DNA of 64,000 nt from JBMOOG01 sp049324535 (GTDB taxonomy: Bacteria; Pseudomonadota; Alphaproteobacteria; Rhodobacterales; Rhodobacteraceae). The notes under the pieces are model-generated. The model searched no databases. It was not told where the DNA came from and saw nothing but the letters and a program-made list of their open reading frames with translations. The stretch spans positions 170,008 to 234,007 of the forward strand of contig JBMOOG010000026.1 of the NCBI GenBank assembly GCA_049324535.1, in the 5' to 3' direction. Positions 8,729 to 18,363 of this stretch are shown here, piece by piece (position 1 is the stretch's first letter; each line of letters starts with the position of its first letter). The position numbers and the translations under genes are program-made.

Positions 8729-9634
8729 TCAGGCGTAGTTGACGCCGTTCTCGATTGCCGTGCAAGGGGCCGTCTCGGCGCCGTGGCCGACCGGATGCAG
8801 CTGGGCGGGATGCAGGCCGCGCCCTGCCGGCTCGGCCAGAAGCGCGCGGTAGAGGTCGAAGAGCGGCGCGCGCTGGTAGGAAGACCAGTGACAGATGCGC
8901 CGTTCGGGATCGGGGACCGCAAACCCCAGACGCGCCAGCCGCGCGCGCTGGCCGGGGTCGTCGAGGGCGAGGTCGAACCAGCGGCCTCCGCCGGGCAGGC
9001 CCAGCCCGCGGCCGGCGGACCGGGCGAGCCCCGCGGCCACCAGAAGCTCGAACGCGCGGTCGAAGGGCCGGTTCTGCGCCGTGGTGACGTTCACGATCTC
9101 GCAGGAGCGGCCGCCGGCCGTCGCGATCGCCTGGCGCGCCTCGCTGCGCAGGACCGCCGGAACCAGCAGCACGGCACGGGCGATGTCGCCGCCGTCCACG
9201 GCCGGCAGCGCCGAGACCAGCACGCGGGCGCCCAGCGAATGCGCGAGCACGGTGATCCGCCGCCGCGGCGAGAGGCTGCGGATGCGGGTGACGAGCGCGG
9301 CGAGCGCAAGCCCGGCCCGGGCGGCCTCGGCGCGCGCCCGCCAGATCGAGCCGAGCGCGTTCCAGCCGAAGCCGATGCACAGTCCGCCGTCCCCGGACCG
9401 GAACCCGAGGTGATGGGGCCAGCCGAGGTGCCCGCAGGGCGTGCGGGGCGCGTCCGCGAAGATCAGGTCGTGCGGATCGTCGTGCCGGCTTCCCGGGGCG
9501 TAGCGGTAGCCGTGGATCAGGATCGGCACCGGCTGTTCCTCCGGCAGCCGGTCGAGAAGGGCGGCCAGGTCCGGCGCCGCCGCGTCGCGCGGCCTCCAGA
9601 TGCAGCCGTCCGCGGTTACATGAAGTAGGGTCAT
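8729..9634 (-). CDS. Alpha/beta-hydrolase-fold protein
   Basis: A 301-residue protein with no obvious signal peptide. PILIHGYRY (oxyanion-hole strand) and the nucleophile elbow TVLAHSLGARVL (G-x-S-x-G type, AHSLGA) mark an alpha/beta hydrolase, and the overall look is that of the DUF900-type serine hydrolases. A late histidine (for example CHWSSYQ near residue 245, or VGHGAE near 285) could complete the triad. The substrate is unknown. It is divergent from metZ, with 257 bases between the two starts that hold the metZ promoter and riboswitch. Confidence 0.75.
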   Translation of the reverse strand: MTLLHVTADGCIWRPRDAAAPDLAALLDRLPEEQPVPILIHGYRYAPGSRHDDPHDLIFADAPRTPCGHLGWPHHLGFRSGDGGLCIGFGWNALGSIWRARAEAARAGLALAALVTRIRSLSPRRRITVLAHSLGARVLVSALPAVDGGDIARAVLLVPAVLRSEARQAIATAGGRSCEIVNVTTAQNRPFDRAFELLVAAGLARSAGRGLGLPGGGRWFDLALDDPGQRARLARLGFAVPDPERRICHWSSYQRAPLFDLYRALLAEPAGRGLHPAQLHPVGHGAETAPCTAIENGVNYA

Positions 9635-9735
9635 CGGTCCTGCCCGCCAGATGTGGTGCGCCGGGGCGCAAGCCCTGGTTAACGGGAGCCTGCGACAGCC
9701 CGGTAAAGCCGGTGTTACAGTTGCGCGACGGTGGC

Positions 9736-9764
9736 TTGACCCGGCCCTCCGGCCGGTCTATCGC
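9736..9764 (+). promoter_or_regulatory. Putative sigma-70 promoter of metZ
   Basis: TTGACC (9736-9741) and TATCGC (9759-9764) are separated by exactly 17 bases. Transcription would begin near 9770, immediately before the first base of the SAM-II aptamer at 9772, which is what a riboswitch leader needs. The -35 matches well; the -10 is weak but the same hexamer occurs upstream of mcl1. Confidence 0.5.
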
Positions 9765-9771
9765 ATCGGAC

Positions 9772-9828
9772 CGTGGCGATTTGTTCACCGGATTGCGGGC
9801 CACGTTAAACATGCCGCTAAAGAGGTCG
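9772..9828 (+). promoter_or_regulatory. SAM-II riboswitch (metA motif) upstream of metZ
   Basis: The leader contains CGTGGC (9772-9777) able to pair with GCCACG (9799-9804), closing a loop GATTTGTTCACCGGATTGC. It is followed by GTTAAACATGCCGCTAAAGAGG. These are the conserved blocks of the SAM-II H-type pseudoknot (compare the GAUUUAACCGUAUUGC loop and the GAUAAAUGUAGCUAAAAAGG 3' strand of the class). SAM-II is known from alphaproteobacteria in front of methionine genes; binding of S-adenosylmethionine masks the ribosome-binding site. The position 64 bases before the metZ start fits a translational switch. Confidence 0.85.
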
Positions 9829-9891
9829 GAGCCGAGGCCCCCGCCGCGGTCCCCGCCTTGACCGGGGATGCGACAGACCGGAGGCCGGACC

Positions 9892-11067
9892 ATGACCCAG
9901 ATGAAACCCCGCACCCGCGCCGTGCACGCTGGCACGCGCCGCAGCCAGTGGGGCGAGATGTCCGAGGCGATCTTCCTGACGCAGGGCTTCGTCTACGACA
10001 GCGCCGAGGCCGCCGAGGCCCGCTTCATCGAGACCGGCCCGGACGAGTTCATCTACGCCCGCTACGGCAACCCCACGGTGCGCATGTTCGAAGAGCGCAT
10101 CGCGGCGATCGAGGGCACCGAGGACGCCTTCGCCACGGCAAGCGGCATGGCGGCAGTGCACGGCGCGCTGACCGCGCTGGTGCGCGCGGGGGACCACATC
10201 GTCGCCGCGCGGGCGCTCTTCGGCTCCTGCCTCTACGTGCTCGAGACGCTGGCGCGCTTCGGGGTGGAAGTGACCTATGTGGACGGGACCGATCTTGACC
10301 AGTGGCGCCGCGCGGTGCGGCCGGGCACCAGGGCGGTGTTCCTGGAAACGGTGTCGAACCCGACGCTCGAGGTGATCGACCTGCACGGGGTGGCGCGGAT
10401 CGCCCATGCGGCGGGCGCGCTGGTGATCGTGGACAACGTCTTTGCCACGCCGGTCTTTTCGCGCGCCGTCGAGATGGGCGCCGATGTCGTCGTCTATTCG
10501 GCGACCAAGCACATCGACGGCGGCGGGCGCTGCCTCGGCGGCGTGGTGTGCGGATCGCGCGACTACATCCGCAAGGTGCTCGAGCCCTTCCTCAAGCACA
10601 TCGGCTCGGCGCTCAGCCCGTTCAACGCCTGGGTGATGCTCAAGGGGATCGAGACGCTCGACCTGCGGGTGCGGGCGGCGACGGAGACCGCGCTGCACCT
10701 CGCGCGGGCACTCGAGGGGGCGCCGGGGGTGGCGCGCGTCCTCTATCCGGGGCTGCCCTCGCATCCCCAGCACGCCATTGCCGCCGAACAGATCGGCGGG
10801 CCGGGCACCATGATCGCCTTCGAGATCGCCGGCGGGCAGCCGGCCGCCTTCCGGTTCCTCAACGCCCTGTCGATCGTGACCATCTCGAACAACCTCGGCG
10901 ACTCGCGGTCGATCATCACCCATCCGGCGACCACGACCCACCAGCGGCTGCCGGCCGAAGACAAGGTGCGGCTGGGGATCACGCCGGGCCTCGTGCGCCT
11001 GTCGGTCGGGCTGGAGGATGCCGGGGACCTTCTGAACGACCTGACCCAGGCGCTCGCGGTGATCTGA
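9892..11067 (+). CDS. metZ: O-succinylhomoserine sulfhydrylase
   Basis: MetZ is a PLP enzyme that makes homocysteine directly from O-succinylhomoserine and sulfide, replacing the MetB/MetC route. The 391-residue product belongs to the Cys/Met-metabolism PLP family: PDEFIYARYGNPTVRMFEER, DNVFATPVF and the PLP lysine motif YSATKHIDGGGRCLGG (Lys206). LGDSRSIITHPATTTHQRL near the C-terminus is typical. The start ATG 9892 follows GGAGG at 9881; an in-frame ATG at 9868 lacks such a site. Expression is probably controlled by the SAM-II riboswitch in its leader. An O-acetylhomoserine specificity cannot be ruled out by eye. Confidence 0.95.
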   Translation: MTQMKPRTRAVHAGTRRSQWGEMSEAIFLTQGFVYDSAEAAEARFIETGPDEFIYARYGNPTVRMFEERIAAIEGTEDAFATASGMAAVHGALTALVRAGDHIVAARALFGSCLYVLETLARFGVEVTYVDGTDLDQWRRAVRPGTRAVFLETVSNPTLEVIDLHGVARIAHAAGALVIVDNVFATPVFSRAVEMGADVVVYSATKHIDGGGRCLGGVVCGSRDYIRKVLEPFLKHIGSALSPFNAWVMLKGIETLDLRVRAATETALHLARALEGAPGVARVLYPGLPSHPQHAIAAEQIGGPGTMIAFEIAGGQPAAFRFLNALSIVTISNNLGDSRSIITHPATTTHQRLPAEDKVRLGITPGLVRLSVGLEDAGDLLNDLTQALAVI

Positions 11068-11151
11068 ACCGCCGTGCCCCGCGTATCAGTGGACAGAGGC
11101 CCGTCGCGCCCCACATGGGCGGATGGGCATCCTTCCAGGAAAGGCGTCGCC

Positions 11152-12249
<1,098 letters not shown>

Positions 12250-12312
12250 AACGGCCGGACGCCGCGCGGCCGTCGTTGACAGGCCGTCGGCGCCCGGCCA
12301 AGCATCGCGCCC

Positions 12313-13761
12313 ATGCTGGACCTGCGCCCCGTCGGATTTGTCATCGGCCTGATCGTGGCCGTGCTGGGTCTCACGATGCTGGCGCCGCTGGCGGTCGACT
12401 GGGCGCTGGGCGAGCCGAACGCGGACGCGTTCCTCGCCTCGTCCGCCACCTGCTTTCTCATCGGTCTCATGACGGCCGTCGCCTGCCACGGCGGCGGCGA
12501 GCCGCGGCTGACGATCCGCCAGGCCTTCCTGCTCACGCTCGGAATCTGGGGGCTGGTGCCGCTTTTCGGCGCGCTTCCCTTCATGCTCGGGGCGCCGAAC
12601 GTCCGGCCGATCGACGCCTATTTCGAGGCCGTCTCGGGCATCACCACCACCGGGGCCTCGGTCTTCGTCGACACCGACAGCCTGCCGCCCGGCGTCAATC
12701 TCTGGCGCGGGATGCTGAACTGGCTGGGCGGGCTCGGGATTGCCTTCGTCGCCATGATCTTCCTGCCGGTGATGCGGGTCGGGGGCATGCAGTTCTTCCG
12801 GACCGAGGGGTTCGACACCTTCGGCAAGATCCTTCCCCGCGCCGTCGACATCGCCCGCAACCTCATCCTCGTCTATGTGCTGCTGACCGTGGCCTGCATC
12901 ATGACCTATGCCGCCCTCGGAATGGAGCCGCTCGATGCCGTGGTGCACGGGTTCGCGACCATTGCCACGGGCGGGTTCTCGCCCACCACCCAGTCCTTCG
13001 ACAAGTACACGGGAGCCGAGGAGTATGCGGGCGCGCTCTTCATGGTGCTCGGGAGCCTTCCCTACATCCGCTACGTCCAGATGCTGACCGGCAGCACGCG
13101 GCCGCTTTTTCAGGACAGCCAGGTGCGCGCCTATCTGCGCTGGCTGGCCTATTCGGTCGCGCTCATCACGATCTGGCGGCTGCTGACATCGGATGCCGCG
13201 CTCGAGCCGGCCTTCCGCACGGCCTTGTTCAACACGATCTCGATCATGTCGAGCACGGGGTTCTCGTCCGGGGGGTTCGCGGGCTGGGGGGGCTTTGCGC
13301 TGCTGGTCGTCTTCGTCCTCGGCATCATCGGCGCCTGTTCGGGGTCAAGCGCCGCGGGCCTGTCGGTGTTCCGGGTCCAGATCTCGCTCGGGACGATCGC
13401 GGCCCAGATCCGGCAGACCCTGACCCCGCACAGCGTGAACCGCCTGCGCTACGAGGGGCGGGTGGTCGAGGACGAGGTTCTCGACCAGGTCATCCTCTAC
13501 GTCTACAGCTTCGTGTTCCTGACCGGGATCCTGAGCGTGCTGATGACGCTTACGGGCGTCGACTTCCTGTCGTCGATCCTCGCGGTCTGGACCTCGATCG
13601 GCAACATCGGCTACACGCTCGGGCCGATCACCGCCCGGACCGGCACCTTCGTGGACCTGCCCGACCTCGGCAAGCTCATCATGATCCTGGCGATGCTGAT
13701 GGGGCGCATCGCGCTTCTGGCCTTCCTCGTGGTGCTCCTGCCGCGGTTCTGGCGGTCCTGA
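12313..13761 (+). CDS. trkH: TrkH-family potassium uptake protein
   Basis: A 482-residue polytopic membrane protein of the Trk/Ktr/HKT family, which forms the K+-translocating subunit and works with cytoplasmic TrkA. The four selectivity-filter-like P-loops are visible: VSGITTTGASVF, ATIATGGFSPTTQSF, ISIMSSTGFSSGGF and TSIGNIGYTLGP. It starts at ATG 12313, 63 bases after folE2. No trkA lies nearby. The length and all four glycine-bearing loops look intact. Confidence 0.93.
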   Translation: MLDLRPVGFVIGLIVAVLGLTMLAPLAVDWALGEPNADAFLASSATCFLIGLMTAVACHGGGEPRLTIRQAFLLTLGIWGLVPLFGALPFMLGAPNVRPIDAYFEAVSGITTTGASVFVDTDSLPPGVNLWRGMLNWLGGLGIAFVAMIFLPVMRVGGMQFFRTEGFDTFGKILPRAVDIARNLILVYVLLTVACIMTYAALGMEPLDAVVHGFATIATGGFSPTTQSFDKYTGAEEYAGALFMVLGSLPYIRYVQMLTGSTRPLFQDSQVRAYLRWLAYSVALITIWRLLTSDAALEPAFRTALFNTISIMSSTGFSSGGFAGWGGFALLVVFVLGIIGACSGSSAAGLSVFRVQISLGTIAAQIRQTLTPHSVNRLRYEGRVVEDEVLDQVILYVYSFVFLTGILSVLMTLTGVDFLSSILAVWTSIGNIGYTLGPITARTGTFVDLPDLGKLIMILAMLMGRIALLAFLVVLLPRFWRS

Positions 13762-13777
13762 CCGGGCCGCCGCGCGG

Positions 13778-15547
13778 TCACTTCCAGCAGGACACCAGCA
13801 CCGTCATCCCCAGCGCCAGCCGGGACAGGTCCTCGGGGGCCATCGCCCCGTCGCGGGTGCTCGCTTCCGGGGGCATGTCGGCCGCGGCCAGCGCACCGGC
13901 GATCGCGGTCGCGTCGCGGACATAGGTCAGGTCCTCGGGCAGAACCCGGCCGCCTTCCCGGGGACGCGGCAATGCCATCCCGAGCACGGCGCCGGAGGTG
14001 TCGAGGACGGGTCCGCCCGCATCGCCCGGAAGCGTCGCCATCGACAGCCGGCTGATCCCCGTCTCGCCATCGAGCCCCCTGGTGTCGGCCAGCGTGCCGA
14101 AGGTCATGACCGGCGCGTCCAGCGCATCCTGATAGGAATAGCCGGCCAGGGCGACCTCGGTGCCGGGCCGGGGGGCCGCGGTCTGGAACGCGGCGTGGTT
14201 GATCGGCGCCATGGGCTTGCGCGGTTTCAGGACGGCGATCCCGGCGGCGGCGTCGCGCAGCGCCACGTCCGCGTCGATCCCCTGTTCGATGGTGACGCGG
14301 TCGCAGGAGTCGACGGCCTCCGCGGTGGTCAGGACCGTCCCCCTTGCGTCGATGTAGAAGCCCGACCGCGAGAACTCGGGCCGGCGCACCTCGAGCCCCG
14401 AGGTCAGGTCGGCCGCAGAGACCGACAGCGGCTGGCCCAAGCCTTCGTCGAGCGCGTGATCGGCGGAGGAGCGCAGGCTCTGCCGCATCGCGGCCAGGAT
14501 CCGTTCGGCGCGCGCATCTTCCGGCCGCGTGACCAGCGTGAAGCCCTTGATGAGCCCGCCGCTGAGCGTGACCTGCGTGGTGGACCGCAGATCGCCGTTC
14601 CGGCCCTCGATGGTGAAGCCGGTCTTGCCGCGTTCGCGCGGGCCGTCGAGCGGCACGATCGTCAGGGTCTGCATCAGATCGTAGAGGGCCGAGAGGCTCG
14701 ACTGATCGCCCTGCTGGGAAATGAGCAGCACCTGCACGCCCGAGTCGCCCCGCGCGCGGTATTTCACGAAGGGCGGCTCATAGCCCTCGAACTCGATCAG
14801 GTTCATCGGCAGCACGATCTCGATCCCGGCTTCCGCTTCGGTGACCGTGGCCAGACCGAGATCGGCCAGCTCGGCCTGCCAGGAATCGATCAGGTCCTGC
14901 CGCTGCCGGGTGGTCAGGACGCCGGTTTCCTCGTCGCCGCGGCTGGCCTGCCAGGCGGCCATGCTGCGGCGCGTGCCGGGACCGAAGGCGCCGTCGATGG
15001 CGCCGTCATAGACCCCGAACCACCGCAGCGCGGCCTGGATCGACTCGCGCTCGGCTCCGGTCAGTGCGGCCTCGGAGGCGCGCGCCTGCTGCGGCGTCTC
15101 GTCGGGAAGCCCGGCGGGCGGGGCTGCCTCGGCGGTGTCGGCGGTCGCGGAGGCGGGATCGGGGGCGGGCGGGACCGCGGGGGCGGCCGCCTCGGCCGCT
15201 GCGCCGGAGGCAGAGGCCGTGTCGGGGCCGACCGGCCAGAAGCGGCCGCGGAACTGGGCGGGATCGGCCACGTAGCTGTCAGACGGGATCAGCCGTTCGT
15301 TGCGCAGGCGCTGAAGCTGCCCGGGGGCCTCGCCGGCGGGGAAGGGGCCGATCACGATCGCATACCATCCGCTCGCCAGCTCGAACCCGGCGACGTTGGG
15401 AAAGGCGCCGGCGTAGGCGCGGGCGCGCTCCTCGGCATCGCGCAGGGTGGGTTGGGCCTCGATCTGCACCCAGGCGTCCTGGCCGAGGGCCGCCCGGCCC
15501 ATCCCGGCCACAAAGGCCACTGCCAGCATCCAATGCGCGCGCGTCAT
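13778..15547 (-). CDS. Secreted SPOR/peptidoglycan-binding protein with degenerate trypsin-like domain
   Basis: A 589-residue exported protein. In order: signal peptide (to about residue 22), a SPOR-like repeat (about 25-95, WVQIEAQPTLRDAEERARAY, glycan-binding in known SPOR domains), an Ala/Pro linker, a peptidoglycan-binding helical domain (about 165-215, ALRWFGVYDGAIDGAFGPGTR), an unassigned middle domain, and a C-terminal chymotrypsin-like fold. The last has the usual scaffold but the catalytic residues are replaced: TTAEAVDSC has Glu410 where TNAHVV would have His, DAAAGIAVL has Gly436 where Asp is expected, and LPGDAGGPVLD has Ala510 instead of the nucleophile Ser. I infer a non-proteolytic, wall-associated binding protein. 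It is convergent with trkH. Confidence 0.85.
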   Translation of the reverse strand: MTRAHWMLAVAFVAGMGRAALGQDAWVQIEAQPTLRDAEERARAYAGAFPNVAGFELASGWYAIVIGPFPAGEAPGQLQRLRNERLIPSDSYVADPAQFRGRFWPVGPDTASASGAAAEAAAPAVPPAPDPASATADTAEAAPPAGLPDETPQQARASEAALTGAERESIQAALRWFGVYDGAIDGAFGPGTRRSMAAWQASRGDEETGVLTTRQRQDLIDSWQAELADLGLATVTEAEAGIEIVLPMNLIEFEGYEPPFVKYRARGDSGVQVLLISQQGDQSSLSALYDLMQTLTIVPLDGPRERGKTGFTIEGRNGDLRSTTQVTLSGGLIKGFTLVTRPEDARAERILAAMRQSLRSSADHALDEGLGQPLSVSAADLTSGLEVRRPEFSRSGFYIDARGTVLTTAEAVDSCDRVTIEQGIDADVALRDAAAGIAVLKPRKPMAPINHAAFQTAAPRPGTEVALAGYSYQDALDAPVMTFGTLADTRGLDGETGISRLSMATLPGDAGGPVLDTSGAVLGMALPRPREGGRVLPEDLTYVRDATAIAGALAAADMPPEASTRDGAMAPEDLSRLALGMTVLVSCWK

Positions 15548-15617
15548 CCAAATTGTCCTTTTTCTGCCGCCGGTCCGGCGAATCGGCCCCGCGACCCTAG
15601 CAAATACCCCGGCGGCG

Positions 15618-16063
15618 TCACGCCCCCGCCGCGGCCGGGCCCAGCACGGGGAACAGCTGGCGGAGCCCTTCGGCGATCCTGCCGACGGCGATGGCGGCCA
15701 GGATCATGCCCATCAGCCGCACCATGACCACCCGCAGCGTCTGCGACAGATGATGCCCGATCGCGTTGGCAAAAAGGAGCACGGCCGCCAGAAGGCTCAG
15801 GACCACCGTCAGGGCGACCGCCAGCGCGGCCCGGCGCCCCGGCAATCGGCCACCCCGATCCCGACGAAGCCCGGAACATGCGACCCTGCCACCACGGTCA
15901 CCGCGCACAGGATCGCATGTCAGATCACCGCGCCCAGCGCCTCGCGCCGCCGCGTCGGGTCATTCATCCCCTCGGTCAGGCTCAGGACCATCGGCAGGCC
16001 CGTGCAAGGGCGCCTGATCGCGACGCGCGCGCCGAAGACCTTCATGACGAACACGCCGTCCAA
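15618..16063 (-). pseudogene. MarC-family membrane protein, broken
   Basis: Two pieces of one protein are readable on the minus strand. The N-terminal piece runs from a TTG at 16063 (MDGVFVMKVFGARVAIRRP, then VLSLTEGMNDPTRRREALGAVI) to an in-frame TGA at 15920-15922, and homology continues past it (HAILCAVTVVAG, PGFVGIGV). The C-terminal piece, in another frame, runs from about 15845 to 15618 (ALTVVLSLLAAVLLFANAIG, RLMGMILAAIAVGRIAEG). The ~70 middle residues of the usual ~200 are missing. This is a nonsense codon plus a frame-changing internal deletion, so no functional product is expected. It is not one of the single-base lesions that might be sequencing error. Confidence 0.8.
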
Positions 16064-16148
16064 GTTCCCCTCCCTGCCCGGGTTGCGGTTGACCGTTCCG
16101 ACCCCGTTGCCTATTGAAGGCGCGCGTTCCCCTCAAGGCCGATGACCC

Positions 16149-17072
16149 ATGCCGCAGACCGAGCCGCGTTCCTTCCAGGAGATCCTGATGCGCTTGCAGG
16201 CCTACTGGGGCGGCAAGGGCTGCGCCGTGCTGCAACCCTACGACATGGAAGTGGGCGCGGGAACCTTCCATCCGGCGACGACGCTGCGCTCGCTGGGCAC
16301 GCAGCCCTGGGCTGCGGCCTATGTCCAGCCTTCGCGCCGTCCGACCGACGGCCGCTACGGCGAGAACCCGAACCGCCTTCAGCACTACTACCAGTATCAG
16401 GTCATCATCAAACCCTCGCCGCCCGATCTGCAGGCGCTCTATCTCGGCTCGCTCGACGCGATCGGGATCGACACCCGGCTGCACGACATCCGCTTCGTCG
16501 AGGACGACTGGGAAAGCCCGACGCTGGGCGCCTGGGGCCTGGGCTGGGAGGTGTGGTGCGACGGCATGGAGGTGAGCCAGTTCACCTATTTCCAGCAGGT
16601 GGGCGGCCATGACTGCCACCCGGTCTCGGGCGAGCTCACCTACGGGCTGGAGCGGCTGGCGATGTATGTCCTCGGCGTCGATCACGTGATGGACATGCCC
16701 TTCAACGATCCGGGCAGCCCGATCCCGCTGACCTACGGCGACATCTTCCGCCAGACCGAGGAAGAGTATTCCCGCCACAACTTCGACGCCGCCGACACCG
16801 CGATGTTGCTGCGCCATTTCGAGGACGCCGAGCGCGAATGCGGCCGGCTGCTGGCCGAGCCGGCGACCGACCCCAAGACGGGGCGCCGGATCGTCATGGC
16901 GCATCCCGCCTATGACCAGTGCATCAAGGCCAGCCATCTCTTCAACCTGCTCGACGCGCGCGGCGTGATCTCGGTGACCGAGCGGCAGGCCTACATCGGG
17001 CGGGTGCGGGCGCTGGCCAGGTCCTGCGCCGATGCCTTCGTCACCACAGCAGCCGGCGGTGGCGCGGCATGA
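16149..17072 (+). CDS. glyQ: Glycyl-tRNA synthetase alpha subunit
   Basis: GlyQ carries the catalytic class II core of the (alpha-beta)2 bacterial glycyl-tRNA synthetase. The 307-residue product has the family start SFQEILMRLQAYWGGKGCAVLQPY and the diagnostic QPSRRPTDGRYGENPNRLQHYYQYQ, MEVSQFTYFQQVGG and LTYGLERLAMYVLGVD. It begins a tightly packed run: its stop overlaps the next start (ATGA), and its partner glyS is two genes on. The gap before it holds the tail of the MarC pseudogene. Confidence 0.97.
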   Translation: MPQTEPRSFQEILMRLQAYWGGKGCAVLQPYDMEVGAGTFHPATTLRSLGTQPWAAAYVQPSRRPTDGRYGENPNRLQHYYQYQVIIKPSPPDLQALYLGSLDAIGIDTRLHDIRFVEDDWESPTLGAWGLGWEVWCDGMEVSQFTYFQQVGGHDCHPVSGELTYGLERLAMYVLGVDHVMDMPFNDPGSPIPLTYGDIFRQTEEEYSRHNFDAADTAMLLRHFEDAERECGRLLAEPATDPKTGRRIVMAHPAYDQCIKASHLFNLLDARGVISVTERQAYIGRVRALARSCADAFVTTAAGGGAA

Positions 17073-17542
17073 ATGGCAAGGTTCTGGTTTCGGTGATGGT
17101 CGTGCTGGCATTTCTGACCGGGGTGGGCGTCTGGTACGCCCAGGAATACGCCTACTACCGGGAAATCCCGGCCTCGGCCCCGGCGGCCGAGATCCTGCTC
17201 ACGCCCTTCGAGGGCGCGCCCGAGCCGATGGTGACGGCGGGCTTCACCGGCATCGACGCCGAAAGCTCGCCCCTGCGGTTCCGCGCCTGCTTCACCACGC
17301 CCACTTCGCTGGCCACGCTGACCGAGACCTTCGTCCCCTACGACAAGCCCACGCCGCTCTACGGGCCGCGCTGGTTCCCGTGCTTCGACGCCGAGCGGAT
17401 CGGCGACGATCTGGAGGCGGGCCGGGCGGTCGCGTTCCTGTCGCAGAAGGACATCCGCCCGCAGGTCGACCGGGTGGTGGCGGTCTATCCCGACGGGCGC
17501 GCCTACGCCTGGCAGCAACTGAACGAGGACGCTGATCAATGA
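17069..17542 (+). CDS. Small membrane-anchored protein (DUF6446-like) in the gly operon
   Basis: A 157-residue protein with one N-terminal membrane segment (VLVSVMVVLAFLTGVGVWYA) and a periplasmic domain with three regions of conserved look: FTGIDAESSPLRFRACF, YGPRWFPCFDAERIGDDL and DRVVAVYPDGRAYAWQQL. Two cysteines could form a disulfide. Proteins like this are regularly found between glyQ and glyS in Rhodobacterales and I believe they are DUF6446, though I cannot check. It overlaps glyQ and the following gene by four bases each, indicating translational coupling. Function unknown. Confidence 0.78.
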   Translation: MNGKVLVSVMVVLAFLTGVGVWYAQEYAYYREIPASAPAAEILLTPFEGAPEPMVTAGFTGIDAESSPLRFRACFTTPTSLATLTETFVPYDKPTPLYGPRWFPCFDAERIGDDLEAGRAVAFLSQKDIRPQVDRVVAVYPDGRAYAWQQLNEDADQ

Positions 17543-18363
17543 CCGCACTCGACCTTGACGCGCGGCGCCTGTTCAAGCTGCGCCTGCACAATGTCCTCGC
17601 CCGTGTCGGCCTTGGTGGCGGCCACCCGGTTGCGGTCCGCCCTGAGGGCGGCCACTTCGTCGTCTCCTGCGACGGCCACGAGATCGCCATGGCCTCGGCG
17701 ACGCGCTGGCGTCTCTACCGGCGCGGCTGGGATGCCCGCATGGCGCGGCTGTCGCACCAGTTTGGGGTCGGCAGCCCGATCGGGATCGGCCCGGGCGACA
17801 CCGTGATCGACATCGGGGCGAATGTCGGCGAGTTCACGCTTGCCCAGGCGGCACGGGGCGCGCGCGTCTTCGCGATAGAGGGCGATCCGGCAGTGTTCGA
17901 CTGCCTGCGGCTGAACACCGCCGGCAACCCGGCGATCACCCCGGTACAGGCGCTGATATGGAAGGAAGAGGCCGATCTGACCTTCTACTCGGCGCCGCGC
18001 CAGTCGGACAGCTCGGTGTTCCGGCCGACCTCGGGCGAAACTCTGCGCGAGTTGCGCCTGCCCGCGACCACGCTCGACCGTCTGGCCGAACGCCTCGGGA
18101 TCGACGGTGTCACGCTGCTCAAGTGCGACGCGGAAGGTGCCGAACCCGAGGTGATCGAGGGCGGACGGGCGCTGCTGGCGCGCACCCGCCACGTCGCCTT
18201 CGACACCGGACCCGAGCGGATGGGGCAAGAGACATCGCAGGAGGTCGAGCGCCTGCTCACCGCGCTCGGCTTCACCGTCCGCCACGAGACGCGCCACAAG
18301 CGCAAGATCACCTTCGGCGACCGCGCCGGGCCCGGGGGAACGCTGACATGCCCGACCTGCTGA
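17539..18363 (+). CDS. FkbM-family SAM-dependent methyltransferase
   Basis: A 274-residue protein. The SAM-binding motif I is DTVIDIGANVGEFTLAQAARG (about residue 91-111), followed by VFAIEGDPAVFDCLRLN and the FkbM hallmark TTLDRLAERLGIDGVTLLKCDAEGAEPEVIEGG. FkbM enzymes O-methylate sugars, polyketides or other metabolites; the substrate here is not indicated. It starts in a 4-base overlap with the preceding gene and its end overlaps glyS by 16 bases, so it is embedded in the synthetase operon. It is an unusual guest between glyQ and glyS; base composition is not obviously foreign. Confidence 0.9.
   Translation: MTALDLDARRLFKLRLHNVLARVGLGGGHPVAVRPEGGHFVVSCDGHEIAMASATRWRLYRRGWDARMARLSHQFGVGSPIGIGPGDTVIDIGANVGEFTLAQAARGARVFAIEGDPAVFDCLRLNTAGNPAITPVQALIWKEEADLTFYSAPRQSDSSVFRPTSGETLRELRLPATTLDRLAERLGIDGVTLLKCDAEGAEPEVIEGGRALLARTRHVAFDTGPERMGQETSQEVERLLTALGFTVRHETRHKRKITFGDRAGPGGTLTCPTC

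Noticed and set aside
15601..15635. Fourth copy of the AAATACCCC palindrome
   Set aside because: Only CAAATACCCCGGCGG matches; the following stem differs (GTCACGCCCCCGCC), so I do not list it as a copy.
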